From Thalassotalea_H sp040779345 (GTDB lineage: Bacteria; Pseudomonadota; Gammaproteobacteria; Enterobacterales; Alteromonadaceae), in NCBI GenBank assembly GCA_040779345.1, contig JBFONU010000001.1, forward strand, positions 186,001 to 250,000: 64,000 nucleotides of DNA, in the 5' to 3' direction. The translations under genes were made by a program, and so were the position numbers. Each line of letters begins with the position of its first letter. Position 1 is the stretch's first letter. The notes beneath the pieces are model-generated. The model was not told the origin of the DNA. It saw nothing but the letters and a program-made list of their open reading frames with translations, and did not search any database. Below, piece by piece: positions 51,900 to 61,361 of this stretch.

Positions 51900-53668
51900 A
51901 GAGTAGTGTGAAAAAGCAATCTGATAAATATAAACCAACCACTTTAGCATGGCGTTTTTACCTCGTGCTAGGTGTTATTGGGCTTGTATATGCAGGGCTT
52001 GCAGCACGAACCGCGTATATTCAGGTAATTGAACCTGAAATGTTAAAAAAACAAGGTGACATGCGCTCACTAAGAACGGCATCGAGTAAAGTTCACCGTG
52101 GTTCTATTGTTGATAGAAATGGACGAGAACTTGCGGTAAGCGTCCCTGTTGAAACCGTTTGGGCTGATCCTAAAATCATCATGCAAAATAATGCGCTTGC
52201 TATGGTTGAGCATTGGCAGGCATTAGCCGACGTGCTTGATAAAGATGTTAATAAAATCAAATCAAGAGTTACGCGCAGTCCAACAAAACGTTTTGTTTAT
52301 ATTGAACGCCAAGTTTCTCCTGCAATGGCAAGCTATATTAAGCAATTAAAAATTCCGGGTATTCATTTAAGAAAAGAGTCGAAGCGTTTTTATCCAACGG
52401 GTGAGATCAGTGCTCACATTGTTGGGTTTACTAATGTTGATGATAAAGGAATAGAAGGGGTTGAACGTGTTTATGATCAGCTTCTAACAGGTGAAAATGG
52501 TAAGAAGCGTTATCGTAAAGATGCCAAAGGGAACCGCATTGAAGTGTTGGAAGATGTAAAATCAACACCACCACAAGATTTAACTTTAAGTATTGATCAA
52601 CGTATTCAAGCACTTGCATATCGCGAATTAAAAGGTGCGGTAAAGGCATTTAAAGCAAGCTCTGGCTCTGTCGTTGTGACGAATGTGCATACCGGTGAAG
52701 TATTAGCTTTAGTGAATAGCCCATCTTATAACCCAAATAATCGCAGTAATGTTGCTATTCATCGTTTTAGAAATCGTGCAATCACCGATTTTTATGAGCC
52801 GGGCTCAATCATGAAGCCATTAACTGTGTTGTCGGCATTAGAATTTGGCTCTGCTAATAGCCAAACTATCGTTGATACAAATCCGGGCAGAATGCGCATT
52901 GGTGGCCGTCGAGTAAGTGATCCGCGTAACCATGGCAAGCAAAGTTTGACGGATATTTTGGTCAACTCTTCTAATATGGGCACAACGAAACTGGCTTTGG
53001 ATATGCCTAAAACATTTTTCTTGGACAAGTTTTTTGAAGCAGGTTTTGGTGAGTTAACTGGAACCGGGTTAATTGGTGAAAGTAGCGGTATGATGCATGA
53101 CCGCCAACGTTGGTCAAAAATGGAATTGGCCACCTTATCCTATGGTATGGGAGTAGCCGCAACGCCTTTGCAAATCGCTCGTTTTTATTCAACGATTGCG
53201 AACGGCGGTATTAAACGCCCTTTAACCATAATTAAGCAAAATCCCGATAAAAAATCATCAGGCGAACGAACTATTTTTGAAGAACAACGAGTCTTTTCAA
53301 AACGCTATAGTCATGAAGTTGTTAGCATGTTAGAACATGTGGTGAATGATCACCCCGTTGAACAAGCAAAAGTGGCTGGTTACCGAGTCGGTGGTAAAAC
53401 CGGTACGGCATTTAAAGCGATGGCCGGTGGCTATGGTAATGATTATATTGGCTCATTTGCCGGCATTGCCCCCATTTCAAATCCTGAATTAGCGGTAGTG
53501 GTTGTTATTAATGAACCCGGTGGTGATTTATATCACGGGAGTGAAGTTGCTGCGCCAGTGTTTTCTCGTGTGATGAAAGGCGCGTTACGTTTATTAAATG
53601 TGGCGCCTGATGCTAACACAGCTACAGCCGTGAAAGTTAAAGTTCAAAAGGAGCCTAGCCATGTTTAG
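51896..53668 (+). CDS. ftsI: Peptidoglycan transpeptidase FtsI (PBP3)
   Basis: 590 residues. One N-terminal membrane helix, a dimerisation domain (about 60-215) and a transpeptidase domain with SxxK in EPGSIMKPLTV, SSN in VNSSNMGTTK and KTG in GGKTGTAFK. It crosslinks septal peptidoglycan with FtsW. It overlaps the stop of ftsL by four bases. Confidence 0.96.
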   Translation: MKSSVKKQSDKYKPTTLAWRFYLVLGVIGLVYAGLAARTAYIQVIEPEMLKKQGDMRSLRTASSKVHRGSIVDRNGRELAVSVPVETVWADPKIIMQNNALAMVEHWQALADVLDKDVNKIKSRVTRSPTKRFVYIERQVSPAMASYIKQLKIPGIHLRKESKRFYPTGEISAHIVGFTNVDDKGIEGVERVYDQLLTGENGKKRYRKDAKGNRIEVLEDVKSTPPQDLTLSIDQRIQALAYRELKGAVKAFKASSGSVVVTNVHTGEVLALVNSPSYNPNNRSNVAIHRFRNRAITDFYEPGSIMKPLTVLSALEFGSANSQTIVDTNPGRMRIGGRRVSDPRNHGKQSLTDILVNSSNMGTTKLALDMPKTFFLDKFFEAGFGELTGTGLIGESSGMMHDRQRWSKMELATLSYGMGVAATPLQIARFYSTIANGGIKRPLTIIKQNPDKKSSGERTIFEEQRVFSKRYSHEVVSMLEHVVNDHPVEQAKVAGYRVGGKTGTAFKAMAGGYGNDYIGSFAGIAPISNPELAVVVVINEPGGDLYHGSEVAAPVFSRVMKGALRLLNVAPDANTATAVKVKVQKEPSHV

Positions 53669-55190
53669 CTCCAACGCTCATGCGATTGAACAATTATTGC
53701 TTAAATTCGGTATTACGGTCGAATTAAATATTGCTGAGCAAGTTCGTCATCTTGTTAACGATACCCGCTCACTTAACTCGGGTGATATCTTTTGCGCAAT
53801 TAATGGTACTGTGCAAAAAGGCGCTGATTTTATTCAACAGGCTTTAGCTAAAAATTGTCACCTAGTTATCGTGGAATGTGATTTAGCCGAGCAACATGGT
53901 CAGCAAAGTGAACAAGTTAACTTAGATAAAACCAAGGTGACAATTATTCAGTTTTATCAACTGAATCAGCAGCTATTTAACCTTGCAAAAGCTTTTTACC
54001 AAGCCCCTCAAGATAAGCTTAATATTATCGGCATTACCGGAACGAATGGCAAAACCAGCACTAGCCAGATAATTGCGCAATTGTTAGGTGCGTGTGACAG
54101 ACCTTGTTCAGTTATTGGTACTAATGGCGCAGGGCAGATTAACGCGTTAACGCCAATTAATAATACTACGCCAGGCGCACCTCAATTACATCAGCTGCTA
54201 CATCAATTTAAAGAAAATAAGCAAAGCCATGTTGCGATGGAAGTGTCATCTCATGCCTTAGAGCAAGGGCGAGTGACAGCACAATTATTTGATACGGCAA
54301 TTTTTACAAATTTGTCACGAGATCATCTTGATTATCATCAAACGATGGCCAAGTATGCCGATGCAAAATTTCAAGTGTTTAGTCAATCTGAACAGCAAAT
54401 AGCCGTACTTAATGGCGATGATTTACAAGCGCAAGCTTGGTTAGAAAATTGGTCGAATTCACAACCGGTATTTGTTTTTGGGCGAAGTGAAAATATTAGT
54501 CAATACCCAGCTTTTGCTCAGGCAAACCAAATACAACATCGAGCAGATGGTGTTGCATTTCTATTAAATACTCATTTGGGCGAAATTAATGTCACGAGCC
54601 AGCTAATTGGCGATTTTAATATCGATAACTTACTTGCGGCAATTTCAGTGCTACTTATTGAGAAAATTTCACTTGTTGATATTGCAACTGCGGTAAAAGC
54701 ATTATCTCCTGTTGTTGGCCGTATGGAGTCATTCATTCAAGCAGATATGCCACTTGCGATTGTTGATTATGCTCATACGCCAGACGCACTGAAAAATGCA
54801 TTAATTGCCTGTCGTCAGCATTGTAAAGGTTCATTGTGGGTGGTGTTCGGCTGTGGTGGTGATCGTGATATTGGTAAGCGCCCGTTAATGGGAGCAATTG
54901 CAGAATTGCAAAGTGATCATGTCATTGTCACTAATGATAATCCACGCAATGAAAGTGCTGAAAAAATCACTGACGATATCCTTAAAGGTTGCCAGCACCC
55001 AGAAAAAATTACTGTGTTACTTGAGCGTCAACAAGCGGTTATGTCGGCACTTAAGAAAGCTAAAAAAGAAGATGTGGTATTGCTTGCCGGAAAAGGTCAT
55101 GAAGATTATATCATCATGGGTGAACAACACATTCACTATAACGAACGAGAATTAGTTCGCTCAATTTATGCTCATGGAGCAGCATCATGA
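53661..55190 (+). CDS. murE: UDP-MurNAc-tripeptide synthetase MurE (meso-DAP adding)
   Basis: 509 residues. ATP site GITGTNGKTSTSQ, then NNTTPGAPQL and the DNPR motif (TNDNPRNES), which selects meso-diaminopimelate over lysine. It adds meso-DAP to UDP-MurNAc-L-Ala-D-Glu, consistent with Gram-negative peptidoglycan. AGGAG upstream; overlaps ftsI by eight bases. Confidence 0.96.
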   Translation: MFSSNAHAIEQLLLKFGITVELNIAEQVRHLVNDTRSLNSGDIFCAINGTVQKGADFIQQALAKNCHLVIVECDLAEQHGQQSEQVNLDKTKVTIIQFYQLNQQLFNLAKAFYQAPQDKLNIIGITGTNGKTSTSQIIAQLLGACDRPCSVIGTNGAGQINALTPINNTTPGAPQLHQLLHQFKENKQSHVAMEVSSHALEQGRVTAQLFDTAIFTNLSRDHLDYHQTMAKYADAKFQVFSQSEQQIAVLNGDDLQAQAWLENWSNSQPVFVFGRSENISQYPAFAQANQIQHRADGVAFLLNTHLGEINVTSQLIGDFNIDNLLAAISVLLIEKISLVDIATAVKALSPVVGRMESFIQADMPLAIVDYAHTPDALKNALIACRQHCKGSLWVVFGCGGDRDIGKRPLMGAIAELQSDHVIVTNDNPRNESAEKITDDILKGCQHPEKITVLLERQQAVMSALKKAKKEDVVLLAGKGHEDYIIMGEQHIHYNERELVRSIYAHGAAS

Positions 55191-56584
55191 TCCCTTTACA
55201 TTTATCTGAAATAGCAACGGCTTTAAATGGTCAATTAATTGGTGAAGATAAGGTAATTCATCAAGTGGGCACTGACAGTCGAGCCTTACAAGCAAATGAC
55301 GTTTTTCTCGCTCTTAAGGGAGTCAATTTTGATGGTCATCGCTTTTTGACTCAAGTAGAAAAATCAGGCTGTTCGGCTGTTATTGTCGATCATGATTGTC
55401 AATTATCCGTACCACAAATCATCGTCAGTGATACACATAAAGCCCTCGGAGAGTTAGGGGCTTATGTGAAAAATAAAGTCTCGCCAAAAACCGTTGCTAT
55501 TACCGGTAGTAGCGGAAAAACAACCGTTAAAGAAATGGTTGCCGCTATTTTATCTCGCTTAGGTAGTGTGCTAGCGACGAAAGGAAATTTTAATAATGAT
55601 ATTGGTGTTCCTTTAACCTTACTACGTTTAGAAGCGCAGCATGATTTCGCAGTGGTTGAGTTAGGTGCGAATCACATGGGTGAAATAGCTTATACCTCAG
55701 CATTAGTTAAACCTGATGTCGCAGTTATCAATAATATTGCTGCGGCTCACTTAGAAGGTTTTGGTGATTTATGTGGTGTTGCACGTGCTAAAGGCGAAAT
55801 TTTTGAAGGCTTAAAAGACAATGGCGTTGCGCTGTACAATCAAGATTGTAAGTTGGCAAATAAATGGCAATGGCGTTTAGTTGATAAAGATGTGCGCCGT
55901 TTTTCTTGTTTTAATCAAGCCGATTGTTATAGCTCAGATGTTGTTCTTGATGAAAATGGCTGTGCGAGTTTTAAAATAAATACGCCATTAGGTAGTACCT
56001 ATATTGAGCTAACCGTACCGGGTCGTCATAACGTTTGTAACGCCGTTGCGGCTGCCACTATTGTTATCGAATTTGGTGCAAGTCTAGATGATATTCGTTT
56101 AGGTTTAGCCGAAATGGAGTCGGTTAAAGGTCGATTAAACCTTCATCAGTTAAGTGAAAATTGTAAGTTAATTGATGACACCTATAACGCCAACGTTGAA
56201 TCAATCAAAGCGGCAACTGACCTGTTAGCCGGTTACCCTGGTCGCAGGATTTTAATTTTAGGCGATATGGGGGAGTTAGGCGCTGAAGCTCGAAGTTATC
56301 ATCAAGACGTGGGTGAATACGCCAGAGAAAAAAATATTGATGAATTACTGACATTAGGGGTTTTAAGTCAAAGTACTTCCGATGCCTTCAATCATGGCAA
56401 GAATAAGCACGGTTTGCATTTTAGTCTTCGAGAAGACTTAATCGCTCAATTAGAACAGCTGCTTAAAGATGAAGCACAACAAGTTTCAATACTCGTGAAG
56501 GGATCACGCAGTTCACATATGGAATACGTTGTTAATGACATAATTAATTGGCAAACGAGTCAATTAACAGAGGAAAGTGCTTAA
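55187..56584 (+). CDS. murF: UDP-MurNAc-pentapeptide synthetase MurF
   Basis: 465 residues. ATP site AITGSSGKTTVKEM, ELGANHMGEI and the adenine-side DDTYNANVES are in place. It adds D-Ala-D-Ala to the tripeptide precursor. Four-base overlaps with murE (ATGA) and a one-base overlap with mraY. Confidence 0.96.
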   Translation: MIPLHLSEIATALNGQLIGEDKVIHQVGTDSRALQANDVFLALKGVNFDGHRFLTQVEKSGCSAVIVDHDCQLSVPQIIVSDTHKALGELGAYVKNKVSPKTVAITGSSGKTTVKEMVAAILSRLGSVLATKGNFNNDIGVPLTLLRLEAQHDFAVVELGANHMGEIAYTSALVKPDVAVINNIAAAHLEGFGDLCGVARAKGEIFEGLKDNGVALYNQDCKLANKWQWRLVDKDVRRFSCFNQADCYSSDVVLDENGCASFKINTPLGSTYIELTVPGRHNVCNAVAAATIVIEFGASLDDIRLGLAEMESVKGRLNLHQLSENCKLIDDTYNANVESIKAATDLLAGYPGRRILILGDMGELGAEARSYHQDVGEYAREKNIDELLTLGVLSQSTSDAFNHGKNKHGLHFSLREDLIAQLEQLLKDEAQQVSILVKGSRSSHMEYVVNDIINWQTSQLTEESA

Positions 56585-57666
56585 TGTTACTTTGGCTTGG
56601 CGAGTACCTAACGCAATATTTCAGTGCTTTTAACGTTTTCTCATATTTAACGTTTCGTGCCATTGTCTCGACATTAACGGCGTTGGTGATTTCGTTATAT
56701 TTTGGACCGAAACTGATCCGGGCATTGCAAAAAATGCAGATCGGCCAAACTGTAAGAGATGATGGGCCTGAAAGTCATTTATCTAAATCAGGAACACCAA
56801 CGATGGGAGGCATATTAATTTTAGCCTCTATCGTGGCGAGCGTTTTATTGTGGGCAGACTTGTCAAATAGCTATGTTTGGGTGGTGCTATTTGTGGTGGT
56901 GAGCTTTGGTATCATTGGCTTTGTAGATGATTACCGAAAAGTGATCCGAAAAGATGCCAATGGCCTTATTGCTCGCTGGAAGTATTTTTGGCAAACGGTG
57001 ATTGGCTTATCAACTGCTATTTTCTTATATAGCTTGGCACAAGGCCCAGAAGAAACGTCTTTAATAATACCTTTCGTCAAAGATGTCTTACCGCAATTAG
57101 GCATTTTTTACATTGTAATGACATATTTCGTGATTGTGGGTACCAGTAATGCAGTGAATTTAACCGATGGCTTAGACGGTTTAGCCATAGTACCAACTAT
57201 TATGGTCGCTGGTGCATTTGCGCTATTTGCTTATGTGACGGGTAATGCGAATTTCTCGGAATATTTGAATATACCTCATATCGCGATGACCAGTGAACTG
57301 GTTGTTGTTTGCACGGCAATTGTGGGTGCTGGACTCGGATTTTTATGGTTTAACACTTATCCTGCGCAAGTTTTTATGGGGGATGTCGGTTCGTTAGCCC
57401 TTGGAGCATCTTTAGGGGTTATTGCGGTCTTGGTTCGACAAGAACTCGTTCTATTTATTATGGGCGGCGTTTTTGTGATGGAAACCGTTTCAGTTATTTT
57501 GCAAGTTGGATCTTATAAATTACGCGGACAACGTATTTTTAGAATGGCACCTATTCATCATCATTATGAATTAAAAGGCTGGCCAGAGCCGAGAGTTATC
57601 GTCCGTTTTTGGATCATATCTTTAGTGTTGGTGTTAATTGGTTTAGCGACATTAAAGCTTCGTTAA
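56584..57666 (+). CDS. mraY: Phospho-MurNAc-pentapeptide translocase MraY
   Basis: 360 residues from ATG 56584 (TAATG overlap with murF); the longer frame from 56548 lies inside murF. Ten transmembrane segments are predicted. Signature DDGPESHLSKSGTPTMGG, GFVDDYRKV and NAVNLTDGLDGLA with catalytic Asp. It makes lipid I in the inner membrane. Confidence 0.97.
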   Translation: MLLWLGEYLTQYFSAFNVFSYLTFRAIVSTLTALVISLYFGPKLIRALQKMQIGQTVRDDGPESHLSKSGTPTMGGILILASIVASVLLWADLSNSYVWVVLFVVVSFGIIGFVDDYRKVIRKDANGLIARWKYFWQTVIGLSTAIFLYSLAQGPEETSLIIPFVKDVLPQLGIFYIVMTYFVIVGTSNAVNLTDGLDGLAIVPTIMVAGAFALFAYVTGNANFSEYLNIPHIAMTSELVVVCTAIVGAGLGFLWFNTYPAQVFMGDVGSLALGASLGVIAVLVRQELVLFIMGGVFVMETVSVILQVGSYKLRGQRIFRMAPIHHHYELKGWPEPRVIVRFWIISLVLVLIGLATLKLR

Positions 57667-57682
57667 AAATTGATAAAATTAA

Positions 57683-59059
57683 ATGAGACATAAGATGTTA
57701 GAGCGAGTTATCGCACAGTTAAAAAGCAAAAAAATACTGGTATTAGGCGCAGGCCTTACCGGTATGTCATGTGTGCGCTTTTTAACAAAACATCAAGTGA
57801 CGTGCCAAATAAATGATAGCCGTGAAAACGTTATTAACCCCGCTGAGTTTACCCAAGAATTTCCTCATTGTGTGTTACATCAAGGTGCTTGGAATAAAAC
57901 ACTGATCAAAAGTGCCGAGCTCATCCTTGTTAGCCCAGGCATTGACTTAGTGGCTGAGCAATTAGTTGATTCAATTTCAGATGAATGCCAAGTCATGGGT
58001 GACGTTGAGTTATTTTGCCAAATAACAGATAAACCTATGTTAGCGGTCACAGGCTCAAATGGTAAATCAACGTTAGTCTCTTTATTAGCCCACCTTGGAA
58101 AGCAGTTAGGTAAAAATGTCGCGCTTGGCGGGAATATTGGTGTGCCAGTGCTTGAGCAACTCTCTGATGATATTGACTGCTATATCCTTGAACTATCAAG
58201 CTTTCAATTAGAAACGTTAAAGAGTATGAAGGCTATTGCAGCTACTGTACTCAATGTAAGTGACGATCACCTTGACCGTCATATCACCATAGAAAATTAT
58301 AGTAAAATCAAGCAACGAATTTATTCACAATGTGAAACCGCCGTGATTAATCGTGATGATACGCTGAGTTATTCAATCGTCGACTTAACAAGCAAGCCTA
58401 TTCTATCTTTTGGGACTAATGAGCCTTTGTCTGGTGAGTTCGGTTTACGGGTTGATGGCACTGAGTATTATTTAGCTTTTGGTGATCAAAAGCTTATTGC
58501 CCTGAGCCAATTACCGCTTGCTGGTGCGCACAATGCTCAAAATTACCTTGCGGCATTAGCCCTTGGCCATTGTTTGAAATGGTCAATTAATGACATGGTT
58601 GGCCATTTTTCTTCATTTAAAGGGTTAGCGCATCGTTGTCAGCGGATAAATACTACGGATAACATTATTTGGATTAACGATTCAAAAGCGACCAATGTAG
58701 GCGCAACTATAGCGGCGATTAAAGGCTTGTCTTCGACAATCGGGGATAATCAGTTGATTTTAGTGGCAGGTGGTGACGGCAAAGGGGCTGATTTCACGCC
58801 ATTAAAAGCAGTGATTGAAGGCGCTGTAAGCTGTGTGTTCACCATTGGCAAAGATGGCGCTGAAATTGCGTTGTTATCAAAAAATGGCCAGCATGTAAGT
58901 ACCCTTTCTGAAGCGGTTCATTTAGCAAACCAGCAGGCTAAAAGCGGTGATGTTGTGTTACTGTCTCCAGCCTGTGCAAGTATTGATATGTTTGATAACT
59001 TTGCTCAACGTGGTGAGATGTTTACAGATGCCGTTATGGCATTACAGGAGGCGAGTTAA
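57683..59059 (+). CDS. murD: UDP-MurNAc-L-Ala:D-Glu ligase MurD
   Basis: 458 residues. N-terminal LVLGAGLTGMSCVRFL, ATP site AVTGSNGKSTLVSLL and GGNIGVPVL follow the MurD pattern. Adds D-Glu to UDP-MurNAc-L-Ala. The start could be ATG 57683 or ATG 57695 (MLERVI). Overlaps ftsW by one base. Confidence 0.96.
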   Translation: MRHKMLERVIAQLKSKKILVLGAGLTGMSCVRFLTKHQVTCQINDSRENVINPAEFTQEFPHCVLHQGAWNKTLIKSAELILVSPGIDLVAEQLVDSISDECQVMGDVELFCQITDKPMLAVTGSNGKSTLVSLLAHLGKQLGKNVALGGNIGVPVLEQLSDDIDCYILELSSFQLETLKSMKAIAATVLNVSDDHLDRHITIENYSKIKQRIYSQCETAVINRDDTLSYSIVDLTSKPILSFGTNEPLSGEFGLRVDGTEYYLAFGDQKLIALSQLPLAGAHNAQNYLAALALGHCLKWSINDMVGHFSSFKGLAHRCQRINTTDNIIWINDSKATNVGATIAAIKGLSSTIGDNQLILVAGGDGKGADFTPLKAVIEGAVSCVFTIGKDGAEIALLSKNGQHVSTLSEAVHLANQQAKSGDVVLLSPACASIDMFDNFAQRGEMFTDAVMALQEAS

Positions 59060-60267
59060 TGTCTGCTGAACTTTCATCATTTAGCCAGCTTAAGTTGCCA
59101 CAGTGGTTGGTTATGCAATCTTCTGTCACCTCAACTTTTGATCGAAGTTATTTGATTTTAGCTTTCGCTTTGTATGCGATAGGTTTAGTGATGGTGATGA
59201 GCTCATCAATGCCAGTAGCAGAGCGCTTGTTTAATAATCCATTTCACTTTTTTATTCGCCATGCCATTTATATTATCATTAGTATTTGTATCGCAGCTGT
59301 TGTTTTACAAGTACCCATGAGCCGTTGGCATCAACACAGTAGTCACTTGTTAATAGTAAGTCTTGTGTTATTGGTCATTGTTTTGTTAGTCGGGCGCACA
59401 GTAAACGGCTCAACACGCTGGATTGTGGTGGGACCAATTACCATACAAGCAGCAGAGCCCGCGAAACTCTATTTCTTTTGTTATCTCTCCGCTTATATGG
59501 TGCGTCGCCGTGAAGAAGTGATGGAAAATATTAAAGGCTTTATCAAACCGCTTGTCGTTTTTGGTGCGCTAGCAACCTTACTGTTATTTCAGCCGGATCT
59601 AGGCACCGTTATTGTGATGTTTGTGACAACATTTGGATTACTTTTTTTAGCTGGCGCTAAACTTTGGCAATTTGTAAGCCTTGCTGGCGTAGGCTTAGCA
59701 GCCATTGGCGCACTCGCTTATTTTTCTCCTTATCGTTGGGCAAGAGTTACTGGGTTTTTAGACCCTTGGGCCGATCCGTTTGGTACAGGTTATCAATTAA
59801 CTCAATCATTGATGGCCTATGGTCGTGGTGAATTATTGGGGCAAGGGCTAGGAAATAGTATTCAAAAGCTTGAGTATTTACCAGAAGCACATACAGATTT
59901 TGTGATGGCCATTTTAGCCGAAGAGTTTGGCTTTGTCGGGGTGTCAGTTGTTTTATTGTTGAGTATGACACTCGTTTTTAAAGCGCTAATGTTAGGGCGT
60001 AAAGCGGTACAAAAAGAAAAATACTTTGAAGGTTTTTTTGCGTTTTCTATCGGTATTTGGTTTAGCTTTCAAACCGCCGTTAATCTTGGCGCGAGCGCAG
60101 GTATTGTGCCTACTAAAGGGTTAACCATGCCGTTGATAAGTTCGGGCGGTAGTTCAATGATCATCATGAGTGTCGCTTTAGCAATTTTGATCCGTATTGA
60201 CCATGAAATACGTTTACAAAGCATTCAAGCAACCGCGGGATATGGAAAAAAGAGGGGGCGCAGTTAA
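59059..60267 (+). CDS. ftsW: Septal peptidoglycan glycosyltransferase FtsW
   Basis: 402 residues, SEDS family with ten transmembrane helices. The hallmarks FQPDLGTVIVM (catalytic Asp) and MPLISSGGSSMI are clear. It polymerises lipid II at the septum with FtsI. One-base overlap with murG. Confidence 0.96.
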   Translation: MSAELSSFSQLKLPQWLVMQSSVTSTFDRSYLILAFALYAIGLVMVMSSSMPVAERLFNNPFHFFIRHAIYIIISICIAAVVLQVPMSRWHQHSSHLLIVSLVLLVIVLLVGRTVNGSTRWIVVGPITIQAAEPAKLYFFCYLSAYMVRRREEVMENIKGFIKPLVVFGALATLLLFQPDLGTVIVMFVTTFGLLFLAGAKLWQFVSLAGVGLAAIGALAYFSPYRWARVTGFLDPWADPFGTGYQLTQSLMAYGRGELLGQGLGNSIQKLEYLPEAHTDFVMAILAEEFGFVGVSVVLLLSMTLVFKALMLGRKAVQKEKYFEGFFAFSIGIWFSFQTAVNLGASAGIVPTKGLTMPLISSGGSSMIIMSVALAILIRIDHEIRLQSIQATAGYGKKRGRS

Positions 60268-61361
60268 TGAGTCAATCTAAGCATCCTACTCTATTAGTAA
60301 TGGCAGGTGGCACTGGCGGTCATATTTTTCCTGGTATTGCTGTGGCAGAACACTTAAAAGAGCAGGGCTGGAATATTCATTGGTTAGGAACCGCAAAACG
60401 AATGGAAGCTGAACTTGTGCCTCAACATGGCTTTGATATCTCGTTTATTAATATTGCAGGGTTAAGGAATAAAAACTGGCAAGCTTGGCTTAAAACACCA
60501 TTTAAATTAATGCAGTCAGTTTTACAGTCAATGGCCGTTATTCGTAAAGTTAATCCGGATGTTGTTTTAGGAATGGGCGGCTATGCTAGTGCTCCTGGCG
60601 GTGTTGCAGCTTGGCTATTAAGAAAACCATTAGTATTACATGAGCAAAATGCCGTTGCGGGTATGAGTAATCGTTTTTTGGCAAATATAGCCTCAAAAGT
60701 CTTAAGCGCGTTTCCGGGGGCATTTAAAAAGCGTATTAAACACCAAGTGGTGGGCAACCCATTACGTCGTGAAATTGTCGCGCTAGAGCAAAAAATTCCA
60801 GAGCAACCCGCGAGTAGTAAAAAAGTCTTAGTGGTAGGGGGCAGCTTAGGGGCAAAAATTTTAAACGACACTGTACCGCAAGCGATGAAACAAATTAAGT
60901 TGCAAAATATTACGGTATGGCACCAAACCGGCAAAGGTAACCAGCAAGTTGTTGCGAGTAGTTATCAGGAATACGGTCTACCGGCAGACAATATTAAAGT
61001 CACAGAGTTTATTGATGATATGGGCGAGGCCTATAAATGGGCTGATGTGGTTGTGTGCCGAGCAGGAGCACTGACGGTGTCTGAACTCGCGATGGCTGCA
61101 AAACCGGCAATATTTATTCCTTTACCACACGCAGTAGATGATCATCAAACGAAGAATGCAATGTATTTAGTGGAACGAAATGCAGCAAAACTGATTGCAC
61201 AAAAAGAATTTAATGGTACGAGTTTAGCGCAAATGCTGAACAGCTTGTTTATCTCAGACTCTGTGATTCAATCTATGTCAAAAGCGGCACAAGATGCGGC
61301 CCATGCGGATGCAACAATACGAGTCGCACAAGCTTGTAAAGAGTTGGTGCGTGATGAATAA
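60267..61361 (+). CDS. murG: Lipid II-forming GlcNAc transferase MurG
   Basis: 364 residues. The glycine loops MAGGTGGHIFPG and VVGGSLGAKILND and the donor site CRAGALTVSELAMA are standard. It adds GlcNAc to lipid I on the inner leaflet. The last codons overlap the murC start. Confidence 0.97.
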   Translation: MSQSKHPTLLVMAGGTGGHIFPGIAVAEHLKEQGWNIHWLGTAKRMEAELVPQHGFDISFINIAGLRNKNWQAWLKTPFKLMQSVLQSMAVIRKVNPDVVLGMGGYASAPGGVAAWLLRKPLVLHEQNAVAGMSNRFLANIASKVLSAFPGAFKKRIKHQVVGNPLRREIVALEQKIPEQPASSKKVLVVGGSLGAKILNDTVPQAMKQIKLQNITVWHQTGKGNQQVVASSYQEYGLPADNIKVTEFIDDMGEAYKWADVVVCRAGALTVSELAMAAKPAIFIPLPHAVDDHQTKNAMYLVERNAAKLIAQKEFNGTSLAQMLNSLFISDSVIQSMSKAAQDAAHADATIRVAQACKELVRDE